This document shows positions 42,470-51,900 of a stretch of 64,000 nt of DNA, piece after piece. The translations under genes and the position numbers were made by a program. The notes below the pieces were generated by a model. That model ran no database searches. It was not told the DNA's origin and saw nothing but the letters and a program-made list of their open reading frames with translations. The stretch's first letter is position 1; every line of letters starts with the position of its first letter. This DNA comes from Kitasatospora gansuensis (GTDB lineage Bacteria > Actinomycetota > Actinomycetes > Streptomycetales > Streptomycetaceae). Where the stretch lies: contig NZ_JACHJR010000001.1 in NCBI RefSeq assembly GCF_014203705.1, positions 6,200,001 to 6,264,000 on the forward strand. The letters are read 5' to 3'.

Positions 42470-43705
42470 ATGTCCGAAAAGGACTACCTGCCAGGCGCTC
42501 AGGTCCCCGACGCCCGGGGCTACTTCGGCGCGTACGGCGGCCGCTTCATCCCGGAGGCGCTGGTCGCCGCCGTCGAGCAGGTCGCCGAGGAGTACGAGAA
42601 GGCCAAGGCCGACCCGGCCTTCGCGGCCGAGCTCGACGCGCTGCTCAAGGACTACACCGGGCGGCCGAGCCCGCTCACCGACGTGCACCGGTTCTCCGCC
42701 GAGGCGGGCGGGGCGCGGATCCTGCTCAAGCGCGAGGACCTGAACCACACCGGCTCCCACAAGATCAACAACGTGCTTGGCCAGGCGCTGCTGACCCGCC
42801 GGATGGGCAAGACCCGGATCATCGCCGAGACCGGAGCCGGCCAGCACGGCGTGGCCACCGCCACCGCCTGCGCGCTGTTCGGCTTCGACTGCACCATCTA
42901 CATGGGCGAGGTCGACACCGAGCGCCAGGCGCTCAACGTGGCCCGGATGCGGATGCTGGGCGCCGAGGTCATCCCGGTGACCTCCGGCAGCCGCACCCTC
43001 AAGGACGCCATCAACGAGGCGTTCCGGGACTGGGTCGCCAACGTCGACTCCACCCACTACCTGTTCGGCACGGTGGCCGGCCCGCACCCGTTCCCGGCGA
43101 TGGTCCGCGACTTCCACAAGGTGATCGGCATCGAGGCCCGCGAGCAGGTGCTGGAGCGCACCGGAAAGCTCCCGGACGCCGTGGTCGCCTGCGTCGGCGG
43201 CGGCTCCAACGCGATGGGCATCTTCCACGAGTTCATCCCGGACGCGGGCGTCCGGCTGATCGGCTGCGAGGCGGCCGGCGAGGGCGTGGACACCCCGAGG
43301 CACGCGGCCACCCTGACCAAGGGCGACCCCGGCGTGCTGCACGGCTCGCGCACGTACGTGCTGCAGGACGAGGACGGCCAGACCATCGAGTCGCACTCGA
43401 TCTCGGCCGGCCTGGACTACCCCGGCGTCGGCCCCGAGCACGCCTGGCTGAAGGACACCGGCCGGGCCGAGTACCGCCCGGTGACGGACGATCAGGCGAT
43501 GCAGGCGCTGCGACTGCTGTCCCGTACCGAGGGCATCATCCCGGCGATCGAGAGCGCGCACGCGCTCGCGGGCGCGCTGGTGCTCGGCCGCGAGCTGGGC
43601 CCGGAGGCCACCATCCTGGTGTCGCTCTCCGGCCGTGGTGACAAGGACATGCACACCGCCGCCCAGTACTTCGGCCTGTACGACCAGAACAACGGGGGTA
43701 AGTGA
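42470..43705 (+). CDS. trpB: Tryptophan synthase beta subunit
   Basis: PLP enzyme joining indole with serine. The 411-residue protein starts with the TrpB-typical GYFGAYGGRFIPEAL, carries the PLP lysine in DLNHTGSHKINN, GAGQHGVATATA, the phosphate-binding loop CVGGGSNAMG, and LDYPGVGPEHAWL. All conserved residues seem present, so it is the canonical TrpB1 type. GAGGA precedes ATG 42470. It overlaps or nearly abuts trpA, its alpha partner. Confidence 0.97.
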   Translation: MSEKDYLPGAQVPDARGYFGAYGGRFIPEALVAAVEQVAEEYEKAKADPAFAAELDALLKDYTGRPSPLTDVHRFSAEAGGARILLKREDLNHTGSHKINNVLGQALLTRRMGKTRIIAETGAGQHGVATATACALFGFDCTIYMGEVDTERQALNVARMRMLGAEVIPVTSGSRTLKDAINEAFRDWVANVDSTHYLFGTVAGPHPFPAMVRDFHKVIGIEAREQVLERTGKLPDAVVACVGGGSNAMGIFHEFIPDAGVRLIGCEAAGEGVDTPRHAATLTKGDPGVLHGSRTYVLQDEDGQTIESHSISAGLDYPGVGPEHAWLKDTGRAEYRPVTDDQAMQALRLLSRTEGIIPAIESAHALAGALVLGRELGPEATILVSLSGRGDKDMHTAAQYFGLYDQNNGGK

Positions 43706-43707
43706 CC

Positions 43708-44514
43708 ATGGCTTCGAAGCTGAGCGCGGTCCTGGCCGCCGCGAAGAACGAGAACCGGGCAGCCCTGATCGGCTACCTGCCGGCCGGCTTCCCGACCGTC
43801 GACGGCGGCATCGCCGCGGTCAAGGCCCTGATCGAGGGCGGCTGCGACGTGGTCGAGGTCGGCCTGCCGCACTCCGACCCGGTCCTGGACGGTCCGACCA
43901 TCCAGACCGCCGACGACATTGCGCTGCGCGGCGGCGTCCGGATCAAGGACGTGCTGCGGACGGTCGCCGAGGCGGCCGCCGCCCACCCCGGCACCGCGGT
44001 GCTGGTGATGACGTACTGGAACCCGGTCGAGCGCTACGGCGTGGCCCGGTTCGCGGCGGACCTGGCCGCCGCCGGGGGAGCGGGCGTGATCCTGCCCGAC
44101 CTGCCGGTCGAGGAGTCCGACGAGTGGCGCAAGGCGGCGGGCGAGCACGGGCTCGACACCGTCTTCGTGGTCGCCCCCAGCAGCAAGGACCCGCGGCTGG
44201 CCGAGGTCACCGCGGCGGGCTCCGGCTTCGTCTACGCGGCCGCCGTGATGGGCGTGACCGGCACCCGGGCCGCCGTCGGCAACCTGGCCGAGGACCTGGT
44301 CGCCCGCACCCGGGCCACCACCGACCTGCCGGTCTGCGTCGGGCTCGGCGTCTCCAACGCCGACCAGGCGGCGCAGGTCGCGGCGTTCGCGGACGGGGTG
44401 ATCGTGGGCTCCGCGTTCGTCCAGCGGATCCTGGACGCGGCGGACGAAGCCGCCGGGCTGGCGGCGGTCCGCGGCCTCGCCGCCGAACTGGCGGAGGGTG
44501 TTCGCCGCCGCTAG
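43708..44514 (+). CDS. trpA: Tryptophan synthase alpha subunit
   Basis: Cleaves indole-glycerol phosphate to indole for channeling to TrpB. The 268-residue barrel holds both catalytic acids in VEVGLPHSDPVLDGPTIQ (the Glu and the second Asp), then VMTYWNPVERYG, GVILPDLPVEE and VCVGLGVSN. ATG 43708 follows GGGGG by nine bases; GTG 43702, overlapping the trpB stop, is an alternative. The gene ends the trpC-M-B-A unit, 25 bases before an inverted-repeat element. Confidence 0.96.
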   Translation: MASKLSAVLAAAKNENRAALIGYLPAGFPTVDGGIAAVKALIEGGCDVVEVGLPHSDPVLDGPTIQTADDIALRGGVRIKDVLRTVAEAAAAHPGTAVLVMTYWNPVERYGVARFAADLAAAGGAGVILPDLPVEESDEWRKAAGEHGLDTVFVVAPSSKDPRLAEVTAAGSGFVYAAAVMGVTGTRAAVGNLAEDLVARTRATTDLPVCVGLGVSNADQAAQVAAFADGVIVGSAFVQRILDAADEAAGLAAVRGLAAELAEGVRRR

Positions 44515-44539
44515 GCACCTGCTCGGCCATTTACGGTCC

Positions 44540-44653
44540 AGGGGCTCGGGGAACTGCGAGGAGGTCTGGCGTGCGGGTCACACCGCAAAGTGCCTGACCA
44601 CCTACGTACGCGTGACCTTTTCTGAGGTCGGCGTCGCAGTTCCCCGAGCCCCT
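44540..44653. repeat. Interspersed inverted-repeat element, copy D
   Basis: A 114-bp copy with perfect 20-bp ends (44540-44559 and 44634-44653), same orientation as the copy at 9465 and nearly the same interior. It directly follows trpA. The gap up to 44860 contains this copy, a disrupted half-copy, and the promoter region of the next gene. Confidence 0.9.
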
Positions 44654-44677
44654 GACCGTAGAACCGAAGCACTTGCC

Positions 44678-44735
44678 AAAAGGTCGGCGTCGCCCACGCG
44701 GCGGAGCCGCACATCAGCAGAGCCCCGAGCCCCTG
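44678..44735. repeat. Disrupted half-copy of the inverted-repeat element
   Basis: AAAAGGTCGGCGTCGC (44678-44693) and AGCCCCGAGCCCCTG (44721-44735) match the right-hand part of the element but are separated by about 27 unrelated bases. It looks like a decayed or interrupted relic beside copy D. Confidence 0.6.
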
Positions 44736-44860
44736 CTGTGCTCCCGCCGTCTGGGTGAAGTGTTGCGGGTTGACGCATCGGGGGCGGTTGGGTGGCGTTG
44801 AGTGGAGGGACGAGTTCGTGTGCTGTACGACTCGTTCCGCCGACTGAAGGAGTCCGCCAA

Positions 44861-45112
44861 GTGCCCAGTGTCCAGCGTGCGGTCCTGCTGCGGGCGGCCG
44901 CCGCCGCCCTGGTGCTCGGTGCGACGTTCGGTGCGGAGGCGGCGGTGAGTCCGGTGCTGGCCCAGCGGGGGGTGGAGCGGGCGGAGCGGGACGCGTACGT
45001 GTGCAGTCAGGCGGCGCGGGTGGATTCGGTGGTGCGGGCGGGGCGTTCGCAGCACGACGGGCGGCCGCCGCTCAGCCGGCTGGCGGGTGCGGCGCGCTGC
45101 GTACAGCGCTGA
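44861..45112 (+). CDS. Small secreted protein of unknown function
   Basis: An 83-residue protein starting at GTG 44861, with AAGGAG eight bases upstream. A signal-like N-terminus (VQRAVLLRAAAAALVLGATF, then AEAAVSPVLA) is followed by a short charged mature part with two cysteines (YVCSQAARVDS; ARCVQR) that could form one disulfide. No family is recognised. It is a monocistronic candidate between trpA and the MauE-type gene. Confidence 0.6.
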   Translation: MPSVQRAVLLRAAAAALVLGATFGAEAAVSPVLAQRGVERAERDAYVCSQAARVDSVVRAGRSQHDGRPPLSRLAGAARCVQR

Positions 45113-45271
45113 CGGTTGCTCAGATCGGGGGATCGAGTCGGACATCTGTCCCCATTTCATCACTCATTCGGCTTAACGCGCGAATGTGGAGTAACCGCCA
45201 TTCATCCCCTACGGTTCATCAGGAAGCGTGAGTGGCACCACGCGCAGGGACGTACCGAGGGGGAGGACCCG

Positions 45272-45790
45272 ATGGCCAGTCAGCAGACCGCCGCCGCACC
45301 GGACCGCGGCTCGGCACTGCGCCGCGCGGTCGACGGCGCGGCGGGGGAGTGGTTCGGGCTGGTGGCCCGGATCGGTCTGGCCGTGGTCTGGGCCTGGGCC
45401 GGGCTGGCCAAGGTGGCCGATCCGGCAGAAGCGGCGCAGGCCGTGCGGGCGTACGAGATCCTGCCCGAGTCGCTGGTCAAGCCGGTCGGCTACGGGCTGC
45501 CGTTCCTCGAACTGGCCCTCGCCCTGCTGCTGTTGATCGGCCTCGGGACGCGGATCGTCGCGGTGATCTCGGCCCTGCTGCTGCTCACCTTCATCGGCGG
45601 CATCGGCTCCGCCTGGGCCCGTGGCATCTCGATCGACTGCGGCTGCTTCGGCGGCGGTGGCGCGGTCGACTCCTCGCAGACCGAGTACCTGCAGGAGATC
45701 CTGCGCGACAGCGGCTTCCTGCTGCTGGCCGCGTGGCTGGTGTACCGGCCCCGGACCAAGCTCTCGGCCGACGGCTGGCTGAGCGCTTGA
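45272..45790 (+). CDS. MauE/DoxX-like redox-associated membrane protein
   Basis: A 172-residue membrane protein with four helices (around residues 25-45, 70-90, 96-118 and 145-163). The cysteine motif IDCGCFGGGG sits in the third loop, as in MauE-type proteins that pass reducing or oxidising power to thioredoxin-fold partners outside the membrane. GGGGAGG lies just upstream of ATG 45272. The next gene, 54 bases on, encodes a DsbA-like protein, so the two probably work together in extracytoplasmic disulfide exchange. Confidence 0.88.
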   Translation: MASQQTAAAPDRGSALRRAVDGAAGEWFGLVARIGLAVVWAWAGLAKVADPAEAAQAVRAYEILPESLVKPVGYGLPFLELALALLLLIGLGTRIVAVISALLLLTFIGGIGSAWARGISIDCGCFGGGGAVDSSQTEYLQEILRDSGFLLLAAWLVYRPRTKLSADGWLSA

Positions 45791-45844
45791 CGGACCGACA
45801 GCCGCCATCGAACCCACCGGCCCCCACCTTGGACGTACCGAGCT

Positions 45845-46645
45845 ATGAGTGAGAAGAACCGAGAAGGCAAGCGCACCGCCCGCGAGCGGATGCTGGAGGA
45901 GCGGGCCGCCGACGAGGCCCGTTCGAAGCGGAAGAAGAAGCTGGTCATCGGCGGGGTGGTGCTCGCGGTGATCGCGGCCGGTGTGATCACCGGCGTGGTG
46001 GTGCAGAACCAGCGCTCCAAGCCGGACACCCCGGTCGCGCACCCGGCCGGCACCATCGGCGACAAGAACCTGGTGATCCCGGACGGCCCGGCCAACGCCC
46101 CGTCGGTGCTGACCGTGTACGAGGACCCGCGCTGCCCGGCCTGTGGCACCTTTGAGCGTGAATTCGCCACCACGGTCAACCAGTTGGAGAACCAGGGCAA
46201 GCTGTACGGGAACTACCACATCGTCTCGTTCATCGACCGCTCGCTCGGCGGCAAGGGCTCCAAGTACGGTTCCAACGCACTGGCCTGCGCGCAGGACGCG
46301 GGCAAGTTCCGTGAGTACCACGACGTGCTGTACAAGAACCAGCCGGAGGAGACCAGCGACACCTTCGGCAACAAGAGCACGCTGATCGACCTGGCCAAGC
46401 AGGTCCCCGGGCTGGACAGCCCGACCTTCGAGAGCTGCGTCAACGACAACAAGTACTCGGGCTGGGTGTCCGCGGTGCAGCAGGACTTCGACAAGTCCAG
46501 CTACAAGTCGACGCCGACCGTGCTGCTCAACGGCACGCCGATCTACCCGAAGAACGGCGAGGAGCAGATCAGCCCGGCGAACCTGGTGAAGTGGGTGGAC
46601 GCCGCCAACGCGGGCAAGCCGCTCGGCACCGTCACGGCCGGCTGA
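45845..46645 (+). CDS. Membrane-anchored DsbA-family thioredoxin-fold protein
   Basis: A 266-residue protein: charged cytoplasmic N-terminus (about 32 residues, rich in Arg/Lys/Glu), one membrane helix (LVIGGVVLAVIAAGVITGVVV, beginning near residue 33), then an extracytoplasmic DsbA-like domain with the redox pair C97-P-A-C100 in YEDPRCPACGTFE, and the cis-proline segment STPTVLLNG. Expected to make or reshuffle disulfides in exported proteins. Paired with the MauE-type gene upstream; lgt follows after 75 bases. Confidence 0.92.
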   Translation: MSEKNREGKRTARERMLEERAADEARSKRKKKLVIGGVVLAVIAAGVITGVVVQNQRSKPDTPVAHPAGTIGDKNLVIPDGPANAPSVLTVYEDPRCPACGTFEREFATTVNQLENQGKLYGNYHIVSFIDRSLGGKGSKYGSNALACAQDAGKFREYHDVLYKNQPEETSDTFGNKSTLIDLAKQVPGLDSPTFESCVNDNKYSGWVSAVQQDFDKSSYKSTPTVLLNGTPIYPKNGEEQISPANLVKWVDAANAGKPLGTVTAG

Positions 46646-46720
46646 GCGCCGAACGTTCGGAAGCTGTGACCCCGTGCGGTGCCTGAGTGTCGGGCGGGGT
46701 CCGGTAGCGTCGACCCTGCC

Positions 46721-47650
46721 ATGGATCTCGCATACATTCCGAGCCCGTCGCGGGGGGTCCTCTATCTGGGGCCCATCCCGCTTCGCGCCTACGCCTTCTG
46801 CATCATCATCGGTGTCGTCGTGGCCGTCTGGCTCGGCAGCAGGCGATGGGTCGCCCGGGGCGGTGCCAAGCACACCGTCGGCGACATCGCCGTCTGGGCG
46901 GTGCCGTTCGGCCTGGTCGGCGGCCGCCTCTACCACGTGATCACCGATCACCAGCTGTACTTCGGCGACGGCAAGAACCCCTGGAACGCCTTCAAGATCT
47001 GGGAGGGCGGCCTCGGCATCTGGGGCGCGATCGCGCTCGGTGCGGTCGGTGCCTGGATCGGCGCCCGCCGCCGGGGTGTCCCGCTGCCGGCCTACGCCGA
47101 CGCGATCGCCCCCGGCATCGCGCTGGCCCAGGCTTGCGGCCGCTGGGGCAACTGGTTCAACCAGGAGCTGTACGGCCGGACCACCGACCTGCCCTGGGGC
47201 CTGGAGATCCACAAGGTCGAGTCGGACGGCTCGGTGGTGGACGGGGTTTTCCACCCGACCTTCCTGTACGAGTCGCTCTGGTGCGTCGGTGTCGCGCTGC
47301 TGGTGATCTGGGTGGACAAGCGGTTCACCCTCGGTCACGGCCGGGCCTTCGCGGTGTACGTCGCCGCCTACAGCGTGGGCCGGTTCTGGATCGAGGACCT
47401 GCGGATCGACGAGGCGCACCACGTGCTCGGGCTGCGGCTGAACGAGTGGACCGCGGTGGTCTGCTTCCTCGGTGCCATCGCCTATCTGGTGATCGTCGGG
47501 AAGAAGCGCCCCGGCCGGGAGGACCCGGACTCGATCGACCCGGCCGCGCACGTCGGTGAACTGACGTTGTCCGAGCCGGAGTCCGCCGCCACCGGTGCGG
47601 ACCAGGACCCCGCAGCCCCGACCGACCAGGAGCCGGGGAAACCCGCCTGA
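46721..47650 (+). CDS. lgt: Prolipoprotein diacylglyceryl transferase
   Basis: Transfers diacylglyceryl from phosphatidylglycerol to the lipobox cysteine of prolipoproteins; it would act on lipoproteins such as those at 2387 and 8236. The 309-residue membrane enzyme has the signature GRWGNWFNQELYG, the catalytic region GGRLYHVITDH, IWEGGLGIWG, and C-terminal FWIEDLRIDE. A hydrophilic Pro/Glu-rich tail follows residue 265, as in other actinobacteria. ATG 46721 is preceded by TAGCGT, a possible -10. Confidence 0.96.
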   Translation: MDLAYIPSPSRGVLYLGPIPLRAYAFCIIIGVVVAVWLGSRRWVARGGAKHTVGDIAVWAVPFGLVGGRLYHVITDHQLYFGDGKNPWNAFKIWEGGLGIWGAIALGAVGAWIGARRRGVPLPAYADAIAPGIALAQACGRWGNWFNQELYGRTTDLPWGLEIHKVESDGSVVDGVFHPTFLYESLWCVGVALLVIWVDKRFTLGHGRAFAVYVAAYSVGRFWIEDLRIDEAHHVLGLRLNEWTAVVCFLGAIAYLVIVGKKRPGREDPDSIDPAAHVGELTLSEPESAATGADQDPAAPTDQEPGKPA

Positions 47651-47669
47651 CCTGCTGACTTCCAACTCC

Positions 47670-47705
47670 TCGGCCGCCCTGCACCGTTTCGGTGCGGGCG
47701 GCCGA
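47670..47705 (+). terminator. Hairpin terminator after lgt
   Basis: TCGGCCGCCC pairs with GGGCGGCCGA and, past a bulged T, GCACC pairs with GGTGC, closing a GTTTC loop. 20 bases past the stop. Confidence 0.8.
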
Positions 47706-47809
47706 AGTGCTGTTCGGACAGCCTTACTTTGCTGGAAACGATCGTTTCATCGGACTACCTTTCAAGGCGTCAGGAGTTTTCGCAGCACGCCGTACTGGGG
47801 GCCCACGCA

Positions 47810-48553
47810 GTGACCGTGACCATCGCCGAGCCGCTCGCCGAGGAGAACCCGATGCCGCGCATCCCGGCCGAGGGGCACCACCGGGACGTCAACGGTGGCT
47901 GGCTCCGCCCGGCGGTGTTCGGGGCGATGGACGGGCTGGTCTCCAACTTCGCGCTGATGACCGGCGTGGTCGGCGGCGCGGTCTCCACCAGTACGGTGAT
48001 CATCACCGGCCTGGCCGGGCTGGCCGCCGGTGCCTGCTCGATGGCGGCCGGCGAGTACACCTCGGTGGCCTCCCAGCGCGAGCTGGTCGAGGCCGAGATC
48101 GAGGTGGAGCGGCTGGAGCTGCGCCGCAACCCGCAGGGCGAGCTGGCCGAGCTGGCCGAGCTCTACATCTCCCGGGGGGTCGAACCCGAGCTGGCCCACG
48201 AGGTGGCCAGGCAGCTCACCACCGACCCGGAGCTGGCCCTCGAGGTGCACGCCCGCGAGGAGCTCGGGGTCGACCCGCACGACCTGCCGTCGCCGATGGT
48301 GGCCGCGGTCTCCTCGTTCGGCTGCTTCGCGCTCGGCGCGCTGCTCCCGCTGCTGCCGTACCTGCTCGGCGCCACCTCGCTGCTGCCCGCGCTGGTGATC
48401 GCGCTGATCGGGCTGTTCCTGTGCGGCGCGGTGGTGGCCAGGGTGACCGCGCGCAGCTGGTGGTACAGCGGGCTGCGGCAGCTGCTGCTGGGTTCGGCGG
48501 CGGCCGGGGTGACCTACCTGCTCGGTGCGCTGATCGGTGGACGGGTCGGCTGA
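47810..48553 (+). CDS. VIT1/CCC1 family iron/manganese transporter
   Basis: A 247-residue membrane protein of the VIT1/CCC1 group, which exports or sequesters Fe(II)/Mn(II). RDVNGGWLRPAVFGAMDGLV is the family start, followed by membrane helices at about residues 48-68 and 72-92, a cytoplasmic metal-binding helical segment rich in Glu (LVEAEIEVERLELRR through LEVHAREELG), and three C-terminal helices. Start choice: GTG 47810 is favoured by third-position GC beginning there, while ATG 47852 has a better ribosome binding site (AGGAGA five bases upstream) and would give 233 residues. Confidence 0.9.
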   Translation: MTVTIAEPLAEENPMPRIPAEGHHRDVNGGWLRPAVFGAMDGLVSNFALMTGVVGGAVSTSTVIITGLAGLAAGACSMAAGEYTSVASQRELVEAEIEVERLELRRNPQGELAELAELYISRGVEPELAHEVARQLTTDPELALEVHAREELGVDPHDLPSPMVAAVSSFGCFALGALLPLLPYLLGATSLLPALVIALIGLFLCGAVVARVTARSWWYSGLRQLLLGSAAAGVTYLLGALIGGRVG

Positions 48554-48957
48554 CCCGACACTGTATGAATATGACCTTCCCCACATGGATCACCGGGTAG
48601 ACCCGCACTGATCCCGTCGAAGCCGGGGCCGGGCCGCAGAATCTCATGTCCGGCTCGGTGATCGGAGAAGGATTCGCAGGACCCCCCTTCTCAGGATGTG
48701 GACGGGGCATTACGTCCCTGTTTCGCTCCCGGCGACAGGGGGCACACTGGTGGGAGCACGCGGACGAGCGTTCGCCTCCCGCCAGCTCTGTTACTAGCCG
48801 GTAATAGCCCGTGACCAGGGCACCTTGTCCGCCATCTGGACGTGACATTCCACTTCTCGGGATGTCCGGCATCATGTAACCTGCACGAAATCGCAAGAGG
48901 GCCAACGTCGTCCCTACTGCAACAAGCACCTTGCCAGAGACGACGACGGGAGAGCCG
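48554..48957. other. Non-coding region upstream of gltB
   Basis: Over 400 bases without a convincing gene. The first half shows no clear terminator for the transporter gene. The second half, more AT-rich, should hold the gltB promoter and contains the GlnR-box-like sequence described separately. Confidence 0.6.
48876..48891 (+). promoter_or_regulatory. GlnR-box-like sequence upstream of gltB
   Basis: GTAAC-N6-GAAAT matches the streptomycete GlnR half-site pattern gTnAc-N6-GaAAc at all but the last position, 67 bases before the gltB start. A second half-site at the usual spacing is not evident. Nitrogen control of glutamate synthase makes the site plausible; it is an inference. Confidence 0.4.
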
Positions 48958-51900
48958 ATGCTGTCTGCATCCATGCACTCCGCCAACGAGCCCCAGCAGG
49001 CCGCAGCCCGGCCCTACGCGCTCGTTCCGGATGCGCGACCCACTGCTCAGGGCCTGTACGACCCGCGTAACGAGCACGATGCCTGTGGCGTCGGTTTCGT
49101 CGCCACGCTGACCGGCATCGCCGACCACACCATCGTTGACCAGGCCCTCACGGTGCTGCGCAACCTGGAGCACCGGGGCGCCACCGGCGCCGAGCCGGAC
49201 TCCGGTGACGGCGCGGGCATCCTGACCCAGGTCCCGGACGCCTTCCTGCGCTCGAAGGTCTCCTTCGAGCTCCCGGCGGCCGGCTCCTACGCCGTCGGCA
49301 TCGCCTTCCTGCCGGACGAGGACGCGGCCGACGCCGCCGCCGTCGCGCAGATCGAGGCGATCGCTGCCGAGGAGAACCTCACCGTCCTGGGCTGGCGCGA
49401 CGTGCCGGTCACCCCGGACCTGCTCGGTGCCACCGCCCGTTCGGTGATGCCGCGCTTCCGCCAGATCTTCGTGGCCGGCGGCGAGCTGTCCGGCATCGCG
49501 CTGGACCGGGTCGCCTTCGTCCTGCGCAAGCGTGCCGAGCGTGAGGCCGGGGTGTACTTCCCCTCGCTCTCCGCCCGCACCATCGTCTACAAGGGCATGC
49601 TGACCACCGGTCAGCTGGAGCCGTTCTTCCCCGACCTCTCGGACCGGCTGTACGCCTCCGCGATCGGTCTGGTGCACTCGCGGTTCTCCACCAACACCTT
49701 CCCGAGCTGGCCGCTCGCCCACCCGTACCGCTTCGTCGCGCACAACGGCGAGATCAACACGGTCAAGGGCAACCGGAACTGGATGACGGCGCGTGAGTCC
49801 CAGCTCGCCACCGACCTGATCCCTGGCGACCTCAGCCGGATCTTCCCGATCTGCACCCCGGACCACTCCGACTCCGCCTCGTTCGACGAGGTGCTGGAGC
49901 TGCTCCACCTGGGTGGCCGTTCGCTGCCGCACTCGGTGCTGATGATGATCCCGGAGGCGTGGGAGAACCACGCCACCATGGACCCGGCCCGCCGCGCGTT
50001 CTACCAGTACCACTCCAACCTGATGGAGCCCTGGGACGGCCCGGCCTGCGTGACCTTCACCGACGGCAACCAGATCGGCGCGGTGCTCGACCGCAACGGC
50101 CTGCGCCCGGCCCGGTACTGGGTCACCGAGGACGGCCTCGTGGTGCTCTCCTCCGAGGTCGGCGTGCTCGACATCGACCAGGAGAAGGTGGTCAAGAAGG
50201 GCCGCCTGCAGCCCGGCAAGGTCTTCCTGATCGACACCGCCGAGGGGCGGATCGTCGAGGACGAGGAGCTCAAGGCCCAGCTGGCCGGCGAGCACCCGTA
50301 CGAGGAGTGGGTCGCGGCCGGTCAGATCGAGCTCGGCAAGCTGCCGGAGCGCGAGCACATCCACCACACCCACGCCTCGGTGACGCGTCGTCAGCAGACC
50401 TTCGGCTACACCGAGGAGGAGCTGCGGGTCATCCTGGCCCCGATGGCGAAGTCCGGTGGTGAGGCGCTCGGTTCGATGGGCACCGACAGCCCGATCGCCG
50501 CGCTCTCCGAGAAGCCCCGGCTGCTCTTCGACTACTTCATCCAGCTGTTCGCGCAGGTCACCAACCCGCCGCTGGACGCCATCCGCGAGGAGCTGGTCAC
50601 CTCGCTGCTCAGCAACCTCGGTCCGGAGGGCAACCTGCTCGCCGCCGAGGCGGCGCACTGCCGTTCGGTCGGCCTGAGCTTCCCGGTGATCGACAACGAC
50701 GAGCTCGCCAAGCTGATCCACATCAACGCGGACGGCGACCAGCAGGGCCTGAAGGCCGTCACGCTGTCGGGCCTGTACAAGGTCTCCGGCGGCGGCGAGG
50801 CGCTGGCCGCCCGGCTGGCGGCGATCGCGGCCGAGGCCGACGCGGCGATCGCCGACGGCGCCCGGATCATCGTGCTGTCGGACCGTCACTCGGACGCCGA
50901 GCACGCGCCGATCCCGTCGCTGCTGCTCACCTCCGCCGTGCACCACCACCTGATCCGGACCAAGCAGCGCACCCAGATGTCGCTGATCGTCGAGGCCGGT
51001 GACGTCCGCGAGGTGCACCACGTCGCGCTGCTGATCGGCTACGGCGCGGGCGCGGTCAACCCGTACCTGGCGATGGAGTCGGTCGAGGACCTGGTCGAGC
51101 AGGGCACCTTCCTGACCGGGATCGAGGCCGAGAAGGCCATCAAGAACCTGATCAAGGCGCTCGGCAAGGGCGTGCTCAAGGTGATGTCCAAGATGGGCAT
51201 CTCCACTGTGGCCTCGTACCGCGGTGCCCAGGTCTTCGAGTCGATCGGCCTCTCCCAGGAGCTGGTGGACAGCTACTTCGCCGGTACCACCACCAAGCTC
51301 GGCGGCATCGGCCTGGCGGAGATCGCCAAGGAGGTGGCCGCGCGCCACGCCAAGGCGTACCCGGCCTCCGGCATCTCCGCCGCGCACCGCGCGCTGGACA
51401 TCGGTGGCGAGTACCAGTGGCGCCGCGAGGGCGAGCCGCACCTGTTCGACCCGGACACGGTGTTCCGCCTGCAGCACTCCACCCGGTCGCGCCGCTACGA
51501 CATCTTCAAGCAGTACACCGAGCGGGTGAACGAGCAGTCCGAGCGGCTGATGACGCTCCGTGGCCTGTTCAAGTTCGACGGCAAGGGCCGCGCCCCGATC
51601 TCGATCGACGAGGTCGAGTCGGTCTCCGAGATCGTCAAGCGGTTCTCCACCGGCGCCATGTCGTACGGCTCCATCTCGATGGAGGCGCACGAGACGCTGG
51701 CCATCGCGATGAACCAGCTCGGCGGCAAGTCCAACACCGGTGAGGGCGGTGAGGACCCGGAGCGCCTGTACGACCCGGCCCGCCGCTCGGCGATCAAGCA
51801 GGTCGCCTCCGGCCGGTTCGGCGTCACCTCCGAGTACCTGGTGAACGCGGACGACATCCAGATCAAGATGGCCCAGGGCGCCAAGCCCGGTGAGGGCGGT

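Noticed and set aside
39413..43654. 1413-codon minus-strand frame across the trp region
   Set aside because: It runs opposite trpE, the membrane-protein genes, trpC and trpB, all clearly real; no recognisable domain in the translation.
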